This document shows positions 58,001 to 61,000 of a stretch of 64,000 nucleotides of DNA, one piece after another. Position 1 is the stretch's first letter. Each line of letters opens with the position of its first letter. Position numbers and translations under genes: made by a program. Source of the DNA: Chloroflexota bacterium (lineage in GTDB: Bacteria > Chloroflexota > Anaerolineae > CG2-30-64-16); the NCBI GenBank assembly GCA_026389845.1, contig JAPLHB010000222.1, positions 1 to 64,000 on the forward strand, given 5' to 3'. The notes under the pieces are model-generated. The model had not been told where the DNA came from and made no database searches. It saw nothing but the letters and a program-made list of their open reading frames with translations.

Positions 58001-61000
58001 ACTACTATCGCTTCGACGCCGGTGGTGTCGGGCAGGCCAGGCTCGTGCCCCTGGGCGGCCAGACTGACCTCTACCTGCCATTCAGTCTCATCGGCCTCCC
58101 CTCCCCTGCCGGGGGCGGGGGAGGGGCAGGGGTGGGGGTGCTCGCCTTCGCCACCGAAGAAAACGCGCTGCGGCTGTGGGCTGCGCTGCCGGCCGCCAAC
58201 GGCGTCAACAGCGGGTTGGTCATCCGGGATGCGGCCCGCGCAGGCGGCGACCTGACCCTGGACCATGCCTACCACTGGGACGTCCTCGCCGCGGGCATCT
58301 GCCCGAACGGGAGTAGGGGCGGGGTTGAAACCCGCCCCTACACGGATGCCGCCCCGGAGATCAGCCTGGCGGTCCAGCCCGCGGGGACGGTCTACAGCTT
58401 GCTGGCCGACAGCCTGTTCTGGCTGCGCGACCTGCTGCTGGGCAGCCCACCGCCCGACGTGGCGACCTATCTCAGCTTCCTGAACACCGGCCAGCCGCCG
58501 GTCGGCAATGGGCAGCCGATCAACTACACGGTGACGTATCGCAACCGCGGCGCCGATACGGCTCACGGCGTCGTGGCCGACATCTCGGCCGTCTACGCGT
58601 TGAGCCTCGCTGGCGGCCAGCATCAGACCGTCGGCCTGGGCGACGTGGAACCGGGGCAGGAGGCTTCGGTCACGCTGCACGGAACGGTGAACACGAGCCT
58701 CAGCCCCGAGCCGTGGGCGGCGCTGGCGGTGAAGATCTACGATGCGGCGCACCCGTCCTCCGGGCAGCCGGTCGAATGGCTGTGGGCGCATCACGTGGTG
58801 GATCGCGTCGCGCCGGAGTTCTTCGGCATTGCGCAACCGGGCTACCTGCTCAAGCCGGGCGCCAACGACCTGACCGGCTACGCCTACGACGCGGCGGGCG
58901 TGCCGCTCGTCAGTTTGGAGGTGCAAGGCAAGGCGGCCGTCAATTGTCCCGACGGCAGCCCGAGCGACGGCGCGTGGGCCTGCGCCTGGAACGTCGCCGG
59001 CAGTCACGGCGACATCTTCAACGTCCGCCTGCACGCGACCGACGGCTTCGGGCAAACGGCCGGCTGGAACGACTGGCTGCCGTTCCGGCTCGACGCCCAG
59101 TCGCCGACGGTGACGCTCGACCTCACGGCCACGCAGGTGGCGCCCGACAGCCTAGTGACGGGCGGCAGCTTCCTGGTCGCCGGTGACGTGGCTGACGACG
59201 GCGGCGTGGCGTCGGTGACGGCTTGCTTCGATGGCGGGGCTTGCACCAAAGCTGACCTCCAGGCGGTCATCACCCCCACGGCGGTCGTTTACGAAGATGC
59301 GCCGGCCGCGCCGGTCGCGATCAACGCGAGTACCGGCTGCGGCTCGCCGATTCACGTGACCTTCGCCGTCACCGAGAGCTTCGCGATCGGCGACGTAACG
59401 CTGGGCTTCGCGGCCGAACACGCCCGCCGCGACGACCTGCAAGTTGACCTGACCTCGCCGGCCGGCGCGACCGTGCGCGTCCTGGACGACGACGGCCGCT
59501 CCCGCACGGAATTCCGCAACTACGACGTGACCCTGAACGATGCGGCGCCGCTCGGCCCGGAAAACGCGGCCGGCGACGACGACATCGCGACCGCCGACTA
59601 TGGCCGCTTCGTCCGGCCCACCGACCCGCTGCGAGCGTTCCAGGGCCAGAACTCGGCCGGCAACTGGATTCTGAGCATCTGCGACCGCAACGGCGGGACC
59701 CACGACGGCGGCTACCTGCGCAGCCGGCTGGATCTGACGCCGCGGCACAGCGCGGCCCAGGCCGGCCGCTGGTTCTACCGCTCGCCGGACGTCGGCGCCC
59801 AGGACTACGTCCAGCAGACTGTCGCCGTCTACGCCCAGGATGTAGTCGGCAACCGCACGGCCATGCCGCTGACCCTCAGCTTCTGGGCCGACAACATGCC
59901 ACCGGTCATCACCGTGACGACGAGCATTGCCCAAGCCATCCTGGGCACGCCCATGACGGTGTTGAGCGGCACTGTGACCGATGGCGGCCCGACGACCGAC
60001 GTTTGGGTGGAGCTGCACGCGCCGGACGGCACGGTCTCCCTGCCCAGCGCGGCGCGGGACGGCGGCCGCTGGTGGTACGAGCTGCCCGCAGCCGCAGCCG
60101 GGGCCTACACGCTCTGGGCCATCGCCACCGACCAGGCCGGCAACGCCAGCGTGGCCGGGCCGTTTGGCGTCGAAGTGACCTGCACGGCGGCGCAGCCCGT
60201 CGCTCGTCTGGCCGGGGCTGAGCCGGACGCCGGTTCGCCCTTCTCCGTCACCCTGACTGTCGTGCTGAGCAACACCGACGCGGCCATTCCGGCCGGCCTG
60301 CCGGTGGGTATCTACGCCGACGGGACGCGCATCGCCGCACTCACCGGGCCGGCCGTGGCCGCGGGCCAGACCGTCACCCAGACGGTCGTCTGGCCGGTGG
60401 CGCACGCCGGCGACTATGAGCTGGCGATCGTGCCCAATGATGGCGGCGCGGGCGGGGCGACCCCGCCCTTGCCCCGGCCGCTGCCGTTGTGCGCCGCGCC
60501 GGCCCCGACGAGCCAGAAGGTCTCGGTCCTGGATCTCGCCCTGGTCGGGTCGTGGAACCTGATCTCGTCCCGCATCAATCCCTTCAATCCCGACATCACC
60601 GTCGTCCAGCGGCCGATCAGCGGAACCTACGCGGTGATCCAGAGCTTCGACCGGGGAGCGCGCTCCTACTACCCCTACCTGCCGCCGGGCTTCAACACGC
60701 TGCGCACGGTGGATGCGGCGCACGGCTACTGGATCAAGACAGTGGAAAGTGTGCAGGCGGCAGGGGTCAGTGAGGAGGAGACGGGCGGAGCGGTTGCCAC
60801 GTGGCGGCTGGTGGGCCAGGTGATGCCCGCGGATCAGCCGCTGCCGCTGGCGGCCGGCTGGAACCTGGTGAGTTACCTGCCGCGGACCAGCCTGCCGGTG
60901 ACAGTGGCGTTGGAGAGCATCGCGGGCAAGTACGCGGTCGTCCAGGGCTTCGACCACGGCGCGCAGTCGTTCTACCCCGACCTCGACCCGCTCTTCAACA